Assembly: GCA_900079685.1 (NCBI GenBank)
Contig: LT599018.1
Span: 1-64,000, forward strand
Source: an uncultured delta proteobacterium
Lineage (GTDB): Bacteria; Desulfobacterota; Desulfovibrionia; Desulfovibrionales; Desulfovibrionaceae
Length of the DNA: 64,000 nt
Reading direction: 5' to 3'
Notes under the pieces: generated by a model
What the model was told of the DNA's origin: nothing
What the model saw: the letters and a program-made list of their open reading frames with translations, nothing else
Database searches by the model: none
Program-made: the position numbers and the translations under genes
Part shown: positions 54,852 through 63,898 of the stretch, piece after piece
How positions within the stretch are numbered: position 1 is the stretch's first letter
Layout: each line of letters opens with the position of its first letter

Positions 54852-56555
54852 ATGAAACGGATCGGGAACGCGCGGATATTACAGCGGTGTGTCCAGGCGG
54901 CAAGCCTCGTCCTGTTCATCGCGCTGCTGCTCTTGACCGCCTGGCCGCTGGCGGATGCCTGGTTGCCGCAAGACGCCTTTTTGCGCCTGGACCCGCTTGC
55001 GGCCCTGCTCGTGCCGGCAGCGGCGCGGGAATGGATCGCGCGCCTCTGGCCGGGGCTGCTCGTCATTGCCGCCAGCGTTGTCTTTGGCCGCGTTTTTTGC
55101 GGGTATATCTGCCCCATGGGCATAACGCTCGATATCGCCCGCTGGTGTTCCCGTTTTTTCTTCGGCCGCGCGGCGCATGCGGCACGGCCTTCCTTGTCCC
55201 CGCACTGGCGCCGGGTGAAGTACCTGATCCTGACGGCCATGGCGGTCGCGGCCGCGCTCGGCGTGAACATGCTGTTCTGGGGCTCGCCCATTGCGCTGAT
55301 TACGCGGCTGTATGCGTTGCTCTTGCACCCGCTCCTGCTTCTGGCCGGTTCCACCACTCTGGAACTGGGCCAGCCCGTGCTCGCGTCCCTTGGCCTGAGC
55401 GGCCTGGAATACGCCAACATTGCGCCGCGCCGGTTCGATACCCTGTATTTCATTCTGGCGTTCTTCGCGATTCTTTTTGCTCTTGAGCGCGTCCGTCCCC
55501 GGTTCTGGTGCCGCTACCTCTGCCCTGCGGGCGCGCTGCTGGGGCTTGTCTCCCATCGTCCCTTCTGGCGGCGCGGCGTGACGCGCTGTACCGGGTGCGA
55601 CGAGTGCGCGCGGCAATGCCCGACCGGGGCCATTATGCCGGGCGGCCTGACATGCCGCCATGGCGAATGCATCGCCTGCCGGTCCTGCGTGGACGCCTGC
55701 CCGGTCAAGGGCGTCGCGTTCACGTTCAGTGCCGGAGAGGCCCGGCCGGAGAGCGTGGAAAGGAAAAGCGCGGGAGGGGAGAGCGCCTGCCCAGCGCTGC
55801 GTTGTGGTCATTTGCCCTCGCGCCGGGCGCTTCTCGGCGCCGCCGGAACCGGAGCGCTTCTGACAGGGATACAGTATTCCGGGCGCGGCAGTTTTCTGGT
55901 TGCGGAAAGTCTGGGCAACCCCTGGTCCGAGGCGTTGATCCGCCCGCCCGGCGCGCTGCCCGAGGCGGCTTTCCTGGACCGTTGCATCCGGTGCGGCCAG
56001 TGCATGAAGGTCTGCCCGGAAAACGCCCTGCAACCCGCATGGTTCGAGGCCGGGGTGGAAGGGATGTTCAGCCCCGTGCTCGTCCCGCGGCGCGGCCCGT
56101 GCGAGCCGGACTGCAACGCCTGCGGCGCGGTCTGCCCGACCCAGGCCATACAATTCCTGCCCCTGGAAGAAAAGCACTGGGCAAAGGCCGGTACGGCCGT
56201 GGTGCTGCATCACCGCTGCCTCGCCTGGGCGGAGGACAGGCGGTGCATGGTCTGCCAGGAAGTCTGCCCGTTCGGTTCCGTGCGGATCGTGCAAAAGGAA
56301 GGGCAGGCCGTCCCGGTTCCCGTGGTGGACCCCATGCGCTGTTTCGGCTGCGGCTACTGCGAACATCATTGCCCCACGAATGCCCCGTCCATCAGGGTTG
56401 AACCCCTCAATGCCCTGCGGCGCGCCGACGGGCGATACCGGGATGCGGCCCGGGACCTGGGCTATACCCTGGAACCCGGCGCGCACGGCTCCGCGCCGCC
56501 GGAAGACGCCGCCGGGCCGCCGGACAGTGACCTGCCGCCGGGATTTTCCCCCTAG
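54852..56555 (+). CDS. NapH-NapG-type polyferredoxin fusion, membrane-bound
   Basis: 567 residues. The N-terminal half has NapH-like membrane segments with two cytoplasmic-face cysteine motifs (VFCGYICPMG and FWCRYLCPAG), then two [4Fe-4S] motifs (CTGCDECARQCP and CIACRSCVDACP). A SRRALLGAAGTGALL segment, similar to a NapG/MauM export region, lies at about residue 320. After it come further four-Cys sets (CIRCGQCMKVCP, CNACGAVCP, CMVCQEVCP, CFGCGYCEHHCP). It is therefore a NapH-like and NapG-like fusion that can pass electrons across the membrane. The ATG follows the nitroreductase terminator by 31 bp. Natural donor and acceptor are unknown. Confidence 0.85.
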   Translation: MKRIGNARILQRCVQAASLVLFIALLLLTAWPLADAWLPQDAFLRLDPLAALLVPAAAREWIARLWPGLLVIAASVVFGRVFCGYICPMGITLDIARWCSRFFFGRAAHAARPSLSPHWRRVKYLILTAMAVAAALGVNMLFWGSPIALITRLYALLLHPLLLLAGSTTLELGQPVLASLGLSGLEYANIAPRRFDTLYFILAFFAILFALERVRPRFWCRYLCPAGALLGLVSHRPFWRRGVTRCTGCDECARQCPTGAIMPGGLTCRHGECIACRSCVDACPVKGVAFTFSAGEARPESVERKSAGGESACPALRCGHLPSRRALLGAAGTGALLTGIQYSGRGSFLVAESLGNPWSEALIRPPGALPEAAFLDRCIRCGQCMKVCPENALQPAWFEAGVEGMFSPVLVPRRGPCEPDCNACGAVCPTQAIQFLPLEEKHWAKAGTAVVLHHRCLAWAEDRRCMVCQEVCPFGSVRIVQKEGQAVPVPVVDPMRCFGCGYCEHHCPTNAPSIRVEPLNALRRADGRYRDAARDLGYTLEPGAHGSAPPEDAAGPPDSDLPPGFSP

Positions 56556-56623
56556 TTGGCTCGGCAGGAAATAACAACCTTCATACAATGCCGGAAATTT
56601 CACGCACCATGCCCGGAGGTTTT

Positions 56624-57760
56624 ATGGAAAAACGGTTCTTTCCCCGGATAGGCAAGGAGGTCTCCCTGCTCGGCTTCGGCTGCATGCGGTTGCCGCTGCT
56701 TGAACCTCCCAAACAGGATATTGACTACCCCCTCGCGGAAGCCATGATCGACAAGGCCGTGGCCATGGGGGTCAACTATTTCGACACGGCCTGGGCCTAT
56801 CACGATGAAAAGAGCGAAGCCTTCATCGGGCACGCCTTACGCAAATACCCCCGCGAGAGCGTGTACCTTGCGAACAAGCTGCCCATCTGGCTGGTGCAAT
56901 CCCCGGAAGACGTGGACCGCCTTTTCCTGGAGCAGCTTGACCGGTGCCAGGTTTCGTATTTCGACTTCTACCTTATCCACGCCTTGGATAACGAGCGCTA
57001 CGGCATCCATGAGCGGCACGGAGTGTACGAGGCGCTGCGCAGGAAAAAAGAGCAGGGCTGCATCAAACACCTCGGCTTTTCCTTTCATGCCACGGCAGGG
57101 CTGCTGGAAACGATCGTCACGGACCACCAATGGGATTTTGTGCAGATTCAGCTGAACTACGTCGACTGGGATATGTGCGACGCCAAGAGTCTGTACGGCA
57201 TCCTCGCGGAGCGGAACATCCCCGTCGTCGTGATGGAGCCGGTCCGCGGCGGCGCATTGGCGACGTTGAACGACAAGGCCGTGGATATCCTGAAAACGGC
57301 GGACCCGGAGGCGAGCACGGCATCCTGGGCGATCCGCTACGCCGCTTCGCTTCCCAATGTGATGACGGTGCTCAGCGGCATGAGCACCATGGAGCAGGTG
57401 GAGGACAACCTGAAAACCATGGCGGATTTCCACCCGCTGGCTGCAAGCGAATACGCCGTCATCGAAAAGGCGGCGGCGGCGTATAGGGAATCCGGGGCCA
57501 TCCCGTGCACCGCCTGCCGGTACTGCATGGATTGTCCTTCCGGGGTGGATATTCCGCGTGTTTTTGCCGTGTACAACCATTATTGCGTGAACAAGCGCTG
57601 GATTCAGTTCAACAACAACTACAAGGCGCTGCAAGAAGAGGAGCAGGCCCACAACTGCGTTGCCTGCAACGTATGCGTGGAGCAGTGCCCGCAAAAAATC
57701 GACATTCCGGGGCAGATGCGGATGATTGTGGAATTTGTGGATAAAAAAGGGAAAATATAG
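56624..57760 (+). CDS. Aldo/keto reductase with C-terminal ferredoxin domain
   Basis: 378 residues. The N-terminal aldo/keto reductase barrel has the expected Asp-Tyr pair (FDTAWAYHDEKSE), Lys (ANKLP) and His (GFSFHAT), though the His context is modified. The C-terminus carries two cluster motifs, CTACRYCMDCP and CVACNVCVEQCP. Such fused enzymes often accept electrons from ferredoxin rather than NADPH. GGAGGT lies directly before the ATG at 56624, with short spacing. It follows the polyferredoxin gene by 68 bp and is likely part of the same transcript. Confidence 0.9.
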   Translation: MEKRFFPRIGKEVSLLGFGCMRLPLLEPPKQDIDYPLAEAMIDKAVAMGVNYFDTAWAYHDEKSEAFIGHALRKYPRESVYLANKLPIWLVQSPEDVDRLFLEQLDRCQVSYFDFYLIHALDNERYGIHERHGVYEALRRKKEQGCIKHLGFSFHATAGLLETIVTDHQWDFVQIQLNYVDWDMCDAKSLYGILAERNIPVVVMEPVRGGALATLNDKAVDILKTADPEASTASWAIRYAASLPNVMTVLSGMSTMEQVEDNLKTMADFHPLAASEYAVIEKAAAAYRESGAIPCTACRYCMDCPSGVDIPRVFAVYNHYCVNKRWIQFNNNYKALQEEEQAHNCVACNVCVEQCPQKIDIPGQMRMIVEFVDKKGKI

Positions 57761-57788
57761 GCCGCGCGGGGCACGTGTGGAACGCGCG

Positions 57789-59561
57789 TCATTTGAAAAG
57801 GGCGCGCAGTTTGTGACGGACCGTGGGCCTGATCTGGGTGACGGTAAAACCGTCTTCCCGCAGCATTTTTTCAAGATTCAGCATGTGGGCCGTGCCGACG
57901 AACACCGCTGTCCGCCCGGCCTCGATGTACGGCCGCATCCGTTCGCGGAAGCGCTGATCGCGCATGCCGATAACCTGTTCGGTGCGGGTCGGAAATTCCG
58001 TGCTGGTGCCGAGCATGCCGTGCAGGTCGCCGTCCAGATACGCGCGGGCGTTATGGCGCATCCGGTTTTTCCAGTCCGGCGCGTTGCGCAGGAAACGCAA
58101 AATTCTGTCCAGAGGCACGCTTTCAAGGGACGCCGTCTGTTCCTCGATGCTCTCCATGCCGAGAACGACGCGGTTCATCTCATGGGCGATACGCCAGGCT
58201 TCAAGATCGACGGACTGGTGCCACCCGTGGCGTTCGAGAAAGGCGTGCCAGAGAGTGAAAAACACGCACCACGGTCTGGCTTCGCCAAGAATGCGGCGGA
58301 CGTCGGCGGGGTTTTGCGCGCACATATTGAGAAAACGGGCGCAACTATTTTCCGGGCCGCGCACGACGCGCTCAAGGCATCGGATTTCAGCTTCCGTAAG
58401 GAGGTCCGCAATGCGGGGCGTCTCCGCGTCTCTGGCATACCCTTGCCGGGAAAACGCCGCCATGCTGGCCGGATCGAGCGGCCCTTCAAAAATGACGGTA
58501 TCCGTCTCCGCGAACAGCTTCCGGAAGGAAGACGCGAAGGAATACCGGAACGCGTGGGCCGTGCCGCCTATCCAGGATGTTTTGCCGTTTTTTTCGAGCT
58601 TCCAGAGCATGGCGTAGGGCCGTTGCTCCGGCGGAAGACGCTTGCCGAAAAGCACCGTGCCGGCTGGGGTGGCCGTTTGCGGCGTCTCTTCGGCGAACAG
58701 GGTGCCCACCAGGACTTTGCCGATATCTGTTTTTTGGCCGGAAAATGTTTGCGGATCGTTGTTCTTCCATGATGCGGCCCGGTACGGCAACGTCGCTTCC
58801 CCGCCCCACTTTTCCTTGAAACGGCGGATACCGTCGTTTACGCCGAGGCCCAGATGAACCGCGCGTTTGCCGCTTTCGCGGGCATTCTGCAGCATGGCCG
58901 CAAAGAGCAGGTCACTGGCGTGGGGAACATACGCTTCCCGCGAGTGCGCCCCGATGATATAGGAAACGAAGGCTGCCGGGACGTAATCCAGCACAAGGCA
59001 GGCCGCCAGGCGCCCGTTTTCGTCCCACGCGTTCAGAAGGCGGATATCCGTGCCGGGCGCGGCGAGAACCTGAGGGGTGCGGGCAAAGAGTTCCCTGATG
59101 TTCGGCCTAAGCTCCTTTCTGCGGAGAAATTCGGCCCATAATCTGCGATGCCCGGCCGTGAACTCTTTCCCTTCTTCAATGCGGAGAAGCGTTGCCGCCT
59201 TTCGCAAGGGGCCCGTGAGGCCCTTCGGCGGGAGTGCGTCCGAAGGCAACGTGTAAAAGACGTCGGTTTCGTCTTCGTGCGCGGCGAGGGGGGCGGGCAG
59301 TTCAGGGGCGATGACCCAGCAGTCGCGGGCGTTCGTCCGGCGCCGGGCCGCTGTGAGGGCTTCAAAAAATTCCGCCGGGCTGTATCCTCCCGGAACATCG
59401 GCAAGAGGATACCCCACGCCGATAAGCCATTCCCCGGCGGCATAAAAAACGTATCCGCCTTCAAGAAACGCCTTGCCGCCGGACATCGCTTCCATGAAAG
59501 CCGCGGAATGCTCCGGCACCGTTGCATGGCTGGCGGTTCTTTCGATTACGTTCATGTCCAT
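57789..59561 (-). CDS. GNAT-like acetyltransferase/TraB-GumN fusion
   Basis: 590 residues. The first about 300 residues look like a GNAT_2/FemAB-type acyltransferase, with VHLGLGVNDGIRRFKEKWGGEATLPY (from about 235), the 'FKEKWGG' end typical of such enzymes. From about 316 the TraB/GumN fold follows: GGTAH (332-336) and a second VGTAH (about 555-559), plus an Arg-rich middle. TraB proteins are metalloprotease-like in other systems. I know of no established function for the combination. ATG at 59561 follows only a weak ribosome site. The next gene upstream is the small membrane protein on the same strand. Confidence 0.8.
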   Translation of the reverse strand: MDMNVIERTASHATVPEHSAAFMEAMSGGKAFLEGGYVFYAAGEWLIGVGYPLADVPGGYSPAEFFEALTAARRRTNARDCWVIAPELPAPLAAHEDETDVFYTLPSDALPPKGLTGPLRKAATLLRIEEGKEFTAGHRRLWAEFLRRKELRPNIRELFARTPQVLAAPGTDIRLLNAWDENGRLAACLVLDYVPAAFVSYIIGAHSREAYVPHASDLLFAAMLQNARESGKRAVHLGLGVNDGIRRFKEKWGGEATLPYRAASWKNNDPQTFSGQKTDIGKVLVGTLFAEETPQTATPAGTVLFGKRLPPEQRPYAMLWKLEKNGKTSWIGGTAHAFRYSFASSFRKLFAETDTVIFEGPLDPASMAAFSRQGYARDAETPRIADLLTEAEIRCLERVVRGPENSCARFLNMCAQNPADVRRILGEARPWCVFFTLWHAFLERHGWHQSVDLEAWRIAHEMNRVVLGMESIEEQTASLESVPLDRILRFLRNAPDWKNRMRHNARAYLDGDLHGMLGTSTEFPTRTEQVIGMRDQRFRERMRPYIEAGRTAVFVGTAHMLNLEKMLREDGFTVTQIRPTVRHKLRALFK

Positions 59562-59654
59562 GGGGGCAGCGTATCAGGCCGTTCGGGAAAAACAAGCGAT
59601 AACCCGCGCGTGAAAAACGCCCGGTCCATGGGGCGGGCGCGGAGGAAAGCAAGG

Positions 59655-59903
59655 CTATTGAGCGGGCGCGGGGCGCGTCGGGAAGCGCAGGGCGTTTCTG
59701 ACATAAAATTCAGCTTCGGTGCTTTCCTCGACATTGGTGTAAAAAAGAGCGCCCGTATGGATGCCGCGCCGCTCCACTTCATCGGCGTACCGTTTATAGG
59801 CCGGTATCATTTCAATAACAGCCGGACAAATATGGAAAACCATTCCCCAGAGAATGACGATTCCAATACCGAGCTTGATAAAACCGGCGGCGGTTTGTTT
59901 CAT
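59655..59903 (-). CDS. Small membrane protein of unknown function
   Basis: 82 residues. One hydrophobic N-terminal segment (KLGIGIVILWGMVFHICPAVIEMI) is followed by a charged, Tyr/Arg/Glu-rich tail. No family recognised. It is leftward, 80 bp downstream of the UPF0324 transporter gene, with a GC hairpin between them, and may be its accessory protein. The ribosome site GAATCGCC is weak. Confidence 0.6.
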   Translation of the reverse strand: MKQTAAGFIKLGIGIVILWGMVFHICPAVIEMIPAYKRYADEVERRGIHTGALFYTNVEESTEAEFYVRNALRFPTRPAPAQ

Positions 59904-59937
59904 GGCGATTCTTTTGACGGATACAGGATGTTCTGGT

Positions 59938-59963
59938 CTGCCCCCCGCGAAGGCGGGGGGCAG
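59938..59963 (-). other. GC hairpin after the UPF0324 transporter gene
   Basis: CTGCCCCCCGC (59938-59948) and GCGGGGGGCAG (59953-59963) form a perfect 11-bp stem with a 4-nt loop. There is no T-run on the leftward strand, so it is not a normal intrinsic terminator. It lies between two leftward genes and could act on mRNA stability. Confidence 0.5.
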
Positions 59964-59983
59964 GTTTGTTTATGAATGGTTGA

Positions 59984-61714
59984 TCAGATCTTCGCGGTAA
60001 TATCCGGGAACACCTTGTAGAACATGAGCCAGGCCATGAACAGCGTCAGAATCAGGTTGAAGGTCTGGCCGCAGACGTACAGAATAACCGGTTTGCCGCC
60101 CTTGAAGTAATGGGCGAGTTCACGGAAGTTGGTGGAAAGGCCGATGGATGCGAAGGCCAGCGCAAAGAACCAGCCGCGCAGCGGAACCGTCATGGAACCG
60201 GAGGCTCCGTTGGAGATGATCGCCCGCGACATGTCCGAACCGAATGACCCGCTGAGCAGGGAGTAAATGATCGAAACGGCCAAAAAGCCCAAAACGAACT
60301 TCGGGAAGCGGTGCCAGATTTCCATGGCGGATACCCGCTGGCCTTCCACGCATTCCACTTTCGCGCACCAGTAGACGGCCACGCAGAAGGCGGTGACGCC
60401 GATAAGCACGTTCTGGATCATTTTGATTGTCGCCGCGACATACATGGCTTTGGGGCCGAGAACAGCGCCCGCCGCGGCCACGGCGCCGGTGGCGTCGATG
60501 GTGCCGCCTATCCAGGCGCCGCCGAGAACGTCAGGCAGCCCGAGCGCCTTGATGAACATCGGCATGACGACCATCATGATGGCGGTGAAGGTGAGCGAGA
60601 TGCCGATGGCCAGCGTCAGTTCCTCTTTTTTCGCCTTGGAGGCCGCGGCCGTCGCAATGGCCGCGGAGGTGCCGCAGACGGACATGTCGGCGGAGATGAC
60701 GATGTTCAAAGTCTTGGATTCCATTTTCAGGACCTTCTGGCCGAAAATATACGTGGAAACCAGGACGATGGGCGTCACCACCCACGCCACGAAAATGCCG
60801 GGAATCCCGATGGCGATGATTTTGTCGAACAGCACTTCGGCGCCCAGCAGAACCAGGCCGGTCTTGATGAAGAATTCCGTTTGCAGCGCCGGTTTGGCGA
60901 ACGCGGGCGTACGGACCGTGTTGGCTATGAGCATGCCGAGAATAATGGCCCAGGCTTCGGAGCCGAGCCCGTATTTACGCATGGTCGTTTCGTTCCCCAA
61001 AAAGAATGCCAGGACCGTAATAAAATAGACGAAAATGAATCCGACAAGGAATTTCGGGACGTTTTGCCCCATGAAAAGAATGCCGATGGAGAAGAACAAC
61101 CCGCAAATAACCATGAAAATGATCAGATTCGGGAACATGTTGTACGGCTTGGCGCTCGTGGCCGCTTTGGCGGCGGCGTCTTTGGCTTTTTGCCATGCTT
61201 CGATGGCGGCTTGCGCGTCCTTGTTCAGGTTGGCGTCCGCAAAGCCGGCCGCCTCGGCCGCTTTTTGCGCCGCCTGGGCTTTGCCCAAAGCTTCTTTGGC
61301 GGCGGCCGCGGCCTCATCGGCCTTGGCTTTGCCGGCGGCGTTTTTGGCGTCGGCCTCTTCCTTGCTCATGATGAACGAGGAAAGGGGAGAGCCCGCCCAG
61401 CGCTTGGGCGTGGCGATGATCCCGGAAATGGTTTTGGAGATTTCGCTGTTGCTGCCCCGGATTTTGCCTTTGGCTTCAACAGCATTGAGGTACTCGATCG
61501 TTTTGAAGGGCGCTTTTTTTGATTCCGTTTCGAGAATTGCGTTCTGCTTGTCAAAGGCGGCCTGAATATCGGTTTTTTGAGAAAAGAAGATGAACCATGC
61601 TGCCAGGAGGGCGATGAAGAAACCCAGCCAAATCGCCCAATAATCTTCCTTTCTCCATAGATCGGAAAAAGCGGTTTGGGCCTTGTCGCGAACGAACTCT
61701 TGTCCTGAAGCCAT
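59984..61714 (-). CDS. UPF0324/YeiH-type transporter with Ala-rich coiled-coil insertion
   Basis: 576 residues from the ATG at 61714, which follows GGAGGT (a TTG just upstream is not needed). The C-terminal about 380 residues are the PF03601 (YeiH, putative sulfate exporter) fold: repeated membrane segments, [22 protein letters not shown] and [24 protein letters not shown]. It has an extra first membrane segment (about 26-44) and then about 145 residues (47-192) on the far side of the membrane, of which 117-189 is Ala-, Lys- and Glu-rich and predicted coiled coil. Usual YeiH proteins lack this insertion. A sulfite or organosulfonate-derived anion exporter would suit a Dsr organism; substrate unproven. 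Confidence 0.85.
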   Translation of the reverse strand: MASGQEFVRDKAQTAFSDLWRKEDYWAIWLGFFIALLAAWFIFFSQKTDIQAAFDKQNAILETESKKAPFKTIEYLNAVEAKGKIRGSNSEISKTISGIIATPKRWAGSPLSSFIMSKEEADAKNAAGKAKADEAAAAAKEALGKAQAAQKAAEAAGFADANLNKDAQAAIEAWQKAKDAAAKAATSAKPYNMFPNLIIFMVICGLFFSIGILFMGQNVPKFLVGFIFVYFITVLAFFLGNETTMRKYGLGSEAWAIILGMLIANTVRTPAFAKPALQTEFFIKTGLVLLGAEVLFDKIIAIGIPGIFVAWVVTPIVLVSTYIFGQKVLKMESKTLNIVISADMSVCGTSAAIATAAASKAKKEELTLAIGISLTFTAIMMVVMPMFIKALGLPDVLGGAWIGGTIDATGAVAAAGAVLGPKAMYVAATIKMIQNVLIGVTAFCVAVYWCAKVECVEGQRVSAMEIWHRFPKFVLGFLAVSIIYSLLSGSFGSDMSRAIISNGASGSMTVPLRGWFFALAFASIGLSTNFRELAHYFKGGKPVILYVCGQTFNLILTLFMAWLMFYKVFPDITAKI

Positions 61715-61717
61715 CAA

Positions 61718-61921
61718 CGTACCTCCTGTTTCTGTTCGCAGTTATATATAATATAAATCAGCTATATAAATTTATAGAATAAAGGTAAAAGTTTCAAGGT
61801 GAAATCCACGGGATTTTTTTGCGTTCAGTCATTGTCAAACGGGCTGGCACGCATTACATTACCTTAATACTCTTAAATCGCTACCTGGCGCCTTCGCGGC
61901 GCTTATCCACGGAGGTTTCTC
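61718..61921. other. AT-rich divergent spacer between UPF0324 and ftsH
   Basis: 204 bases with no gene. It is highly A/T-rich near 61739-61790 (TATATA runs), consistent with promoters on both strands, but I cannot assign exact boxes. GGAGGT (61911-61916) is the ftsH ribosome site and fixes its TTG start. Confidence 0.5.
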
Positions 61922-63898
61922 TTGAACCAGTTTACGCGCAATCTCATCCTCTGGGGCATCATATCCCTTTTGATGGTGGCGCTGTTCAACGCTTTTTCCG
62001 CCCCTCCGGCTCCGCAGTCCAAAATGGACTACAGTGCGTTTCTGCAAAACGTGGAAGAGGGGAAGATCAGTGAAGTGACCCTGCAGGGCAAAAAAATCCT
62101 CGGCAGGACCATGGACGGCGTTTCATTCCAGACCTATGCCCCGGAAGACCCCCAACTGGTGCCCAACCTCGTCGCCAAAAACGTGGTGGTGAAGGCCGAG
62201 CCGCCGGAGGAAGCCTCCTGGTTGACGACGCTGCTCGTCTCCTGGCTGCCCATGCTCATCATCATCGGCGTGTGGGTATTCTTCATGCGGCAGATGCAGG
62301 GCGGCGGCGGCAAAGCCATGAGCTTCGGCCGGTCGCGGGCCAGAATGATTTCGCAGGAGTCGGCCAAGGTCACCTTCGCCGACGTGGCCGGCATTGACGA
62401 AGCCAAGGAAGAGTTGACCGAAGTCGTCGATTTTCTCTCCAACCCCAAAAAATTTACCCGCCTCGGCGGCCGTATCCCCAAAGGCGTGCTGCTGGTCGGC
62501 CCTCCGGGAACCGGCAAGACGCTTCTTGCCCGCGCGGTCGCAGGCGAAGCCGGGGTGCCGTTTTTTTCCATTTCCGGCTCGGACTTCGTTGAAATGTTCG
62601 TCGGCGTGGGCGCGTCCCGCGTCCGCGACCTTTTCGCCCAGGGCAAGAAGAACGCCCCCTGCCTGATTTTCATCGACGAAATCGACGCGGTGGGCCGCCA
62701 GCGCGGCGCCGGGCTCGGCGGCGGGCACGACGAACGCGAACAGACGCTGAACCAGATGCTTGTTGAAATGGACGGGTTCGAAGCCAACGAAGGCGTCATT
62801 CTCATCGCGGCCACCAACAGGCCGGACGTGCTTGATCCCGCGCTTCTCCGGCCGGGCCGTTTCGACCGGCAGGTCGTGGTGCCTTCCCCGGACGTGAAAG
62901 GCAGAAAGCAGATTCTGGCGGTGCATTCGCGCAGAACGCCGCTGGCCCCGAACGTGGACCTCGACGTGCTGGCTCGCGGCACGCCCGGCTTTTCCGGCGC
63001 GGATCTGGAGAACCTGGTCAACGAGGCCGCGCTCATGGCCGCGAGGATGAACAAGGACCTGGTTTCCATGGCCGAATTTGAAGAGGCCAAAGACAAGCTT
63101 CTCATGGGCAAGGAACGGCGGACCATGGTCCAGACCGAGGAAGAGCGCAAGAAAACGGCGTACCACGAAGCGGGGCATGCGCTTGTCTCCGTGCTGCTGC
63201 CCGGAACCGACCCGGTGCACAAAGTGACCATCGTGCCGCGCGGCAGGGCGCTGGGGCTTATGATGCCCCTGCCGGAACGCGACCGCTACGGCATGGAAAA
63301 GAGCGAGCTGGAAAGCCGCATCGCCATAGCCCTCGCGGGCCGCGCCGCCGAAATGATTATCTACAACAACCTGACGACCGGCGCGTCCGACGATATCAAC
63401 AAAGCCACCCAGACGGCGCGGGCCATGGTGTGCCGCTACGGCATGAGCGACACCATCGGGCCGGTCGCCATCGGCGAGCAGAACCAGGAAGTGTTCATCG
63501 GACGGGAATGGGTTTCCCACCGCGAGCACAGTGAAGAGACGGCGCGCCTTGTGGATGCGGAAGTGAGGCGCATCATTGAATCGGCCATGAACACGGCGGA
63601 TACGCTCCTCCGTGACAATATCGACATCCTGCACAAGCTGGCCGCGGCCCTTCTCGAGCGTGAAACCCTCACCGGCGCGGATATCGACAAGGTCCGCAAG
63701 GGTGAGGAACTGCCGCCGCTCGAAAACAAGGCCGAGAAGGACCTCGATTTTTCGAGCGAGAAGCGGCCCGTGGATCCGCAGAACATCGCGCCGGAGACGG
63801 ATGACGATGACGGGGATTTCGAGCTTTCCGAGGACGACGCGCCGGAAAAGAACCAGTGGGAAAACGGCAGAACTCCTCCCGAGGACGAGGAAAAATGA
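61922..63898 (+). CDS. ftsH: ATP-dependent zinc metalloprotease FtsH
   Basis: 658 residues, starting with TTG and preceded by GGAGGT five bases upstream. Membrane segments at about 5-25 and 104-122 flank a periplasmic part. The AAA+ domain has Walker A GPPGTGKT (193-200), Walker B LIFIDEID (248-255) and the second-region-of-homology Arg. The zinc motif HEAGH is at 415-419. Degrades membrane and short-lived cytoplasmic proteins, for example LpxC or sigma factors in other bacteria. The stop overlaps the folP start by ATGA, a common ftsH-folP arrangement. Confidence 0.97.
   Translation: MNQFTRNLILWGIISLLMVALFNAFSAPPAPQSKMDYSAFLQNVEEGKISEVTLQGKKILGRTMDGVSFQTYAPEDPQLVPNLVAKNVVVKAEPPEEASWLTTLLVSWLPMLIIIGVWVFFMRQMQGGGGKAMSFGRSRARMISQESAKVTFADVAGIDEAKEELTEVVDFLSNPKKFTRLGGRIPKGVLLVGPPGTGKTLLARAVAGEAGVPFFSISGSDFVEMFVGVGASRVRDLFAQGKKNAPCLIFIDEIDAVGRQRGAGLGGGHDEREQTLNQMLVEMDGFEANEGVILIAATNRPDVLDPALLRPGRFDRQVVVPSPDVKGRKQILAVHSRRTPLAPNVDLDVLARGTPGFSGADLENLVNEAALMAARMNKDLVSMAEFEEAKDKLLMGKERRTMVQTEEERKKTAYHEAGHALVSVLLPGTDPVHKVTIVPRGRALGLMMPLPERDRYGMEKSELESRIAIALAGRAAEMIIYNNLTTGASDDINKATQTARAMVCRYGMSDTIGPVAIGEQNQEVFIGREWVSHREHSEETARLVDAEVRRIIESAMNTADTLLRDNIDILHKLAAALLERETLTGADIDKVRKGEELPPLENKAEKDLDFSSEKRPVDPQNIAPETDDDDGDFELSEDDAPEKNQWENGRTPPEDEEK

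Noticed and set aside
61846-61863. Possible sigma-54 promoter (TGGCACGCATTACATTA) before ftsH
   Set aside because: The -12 part TTGC is absent.
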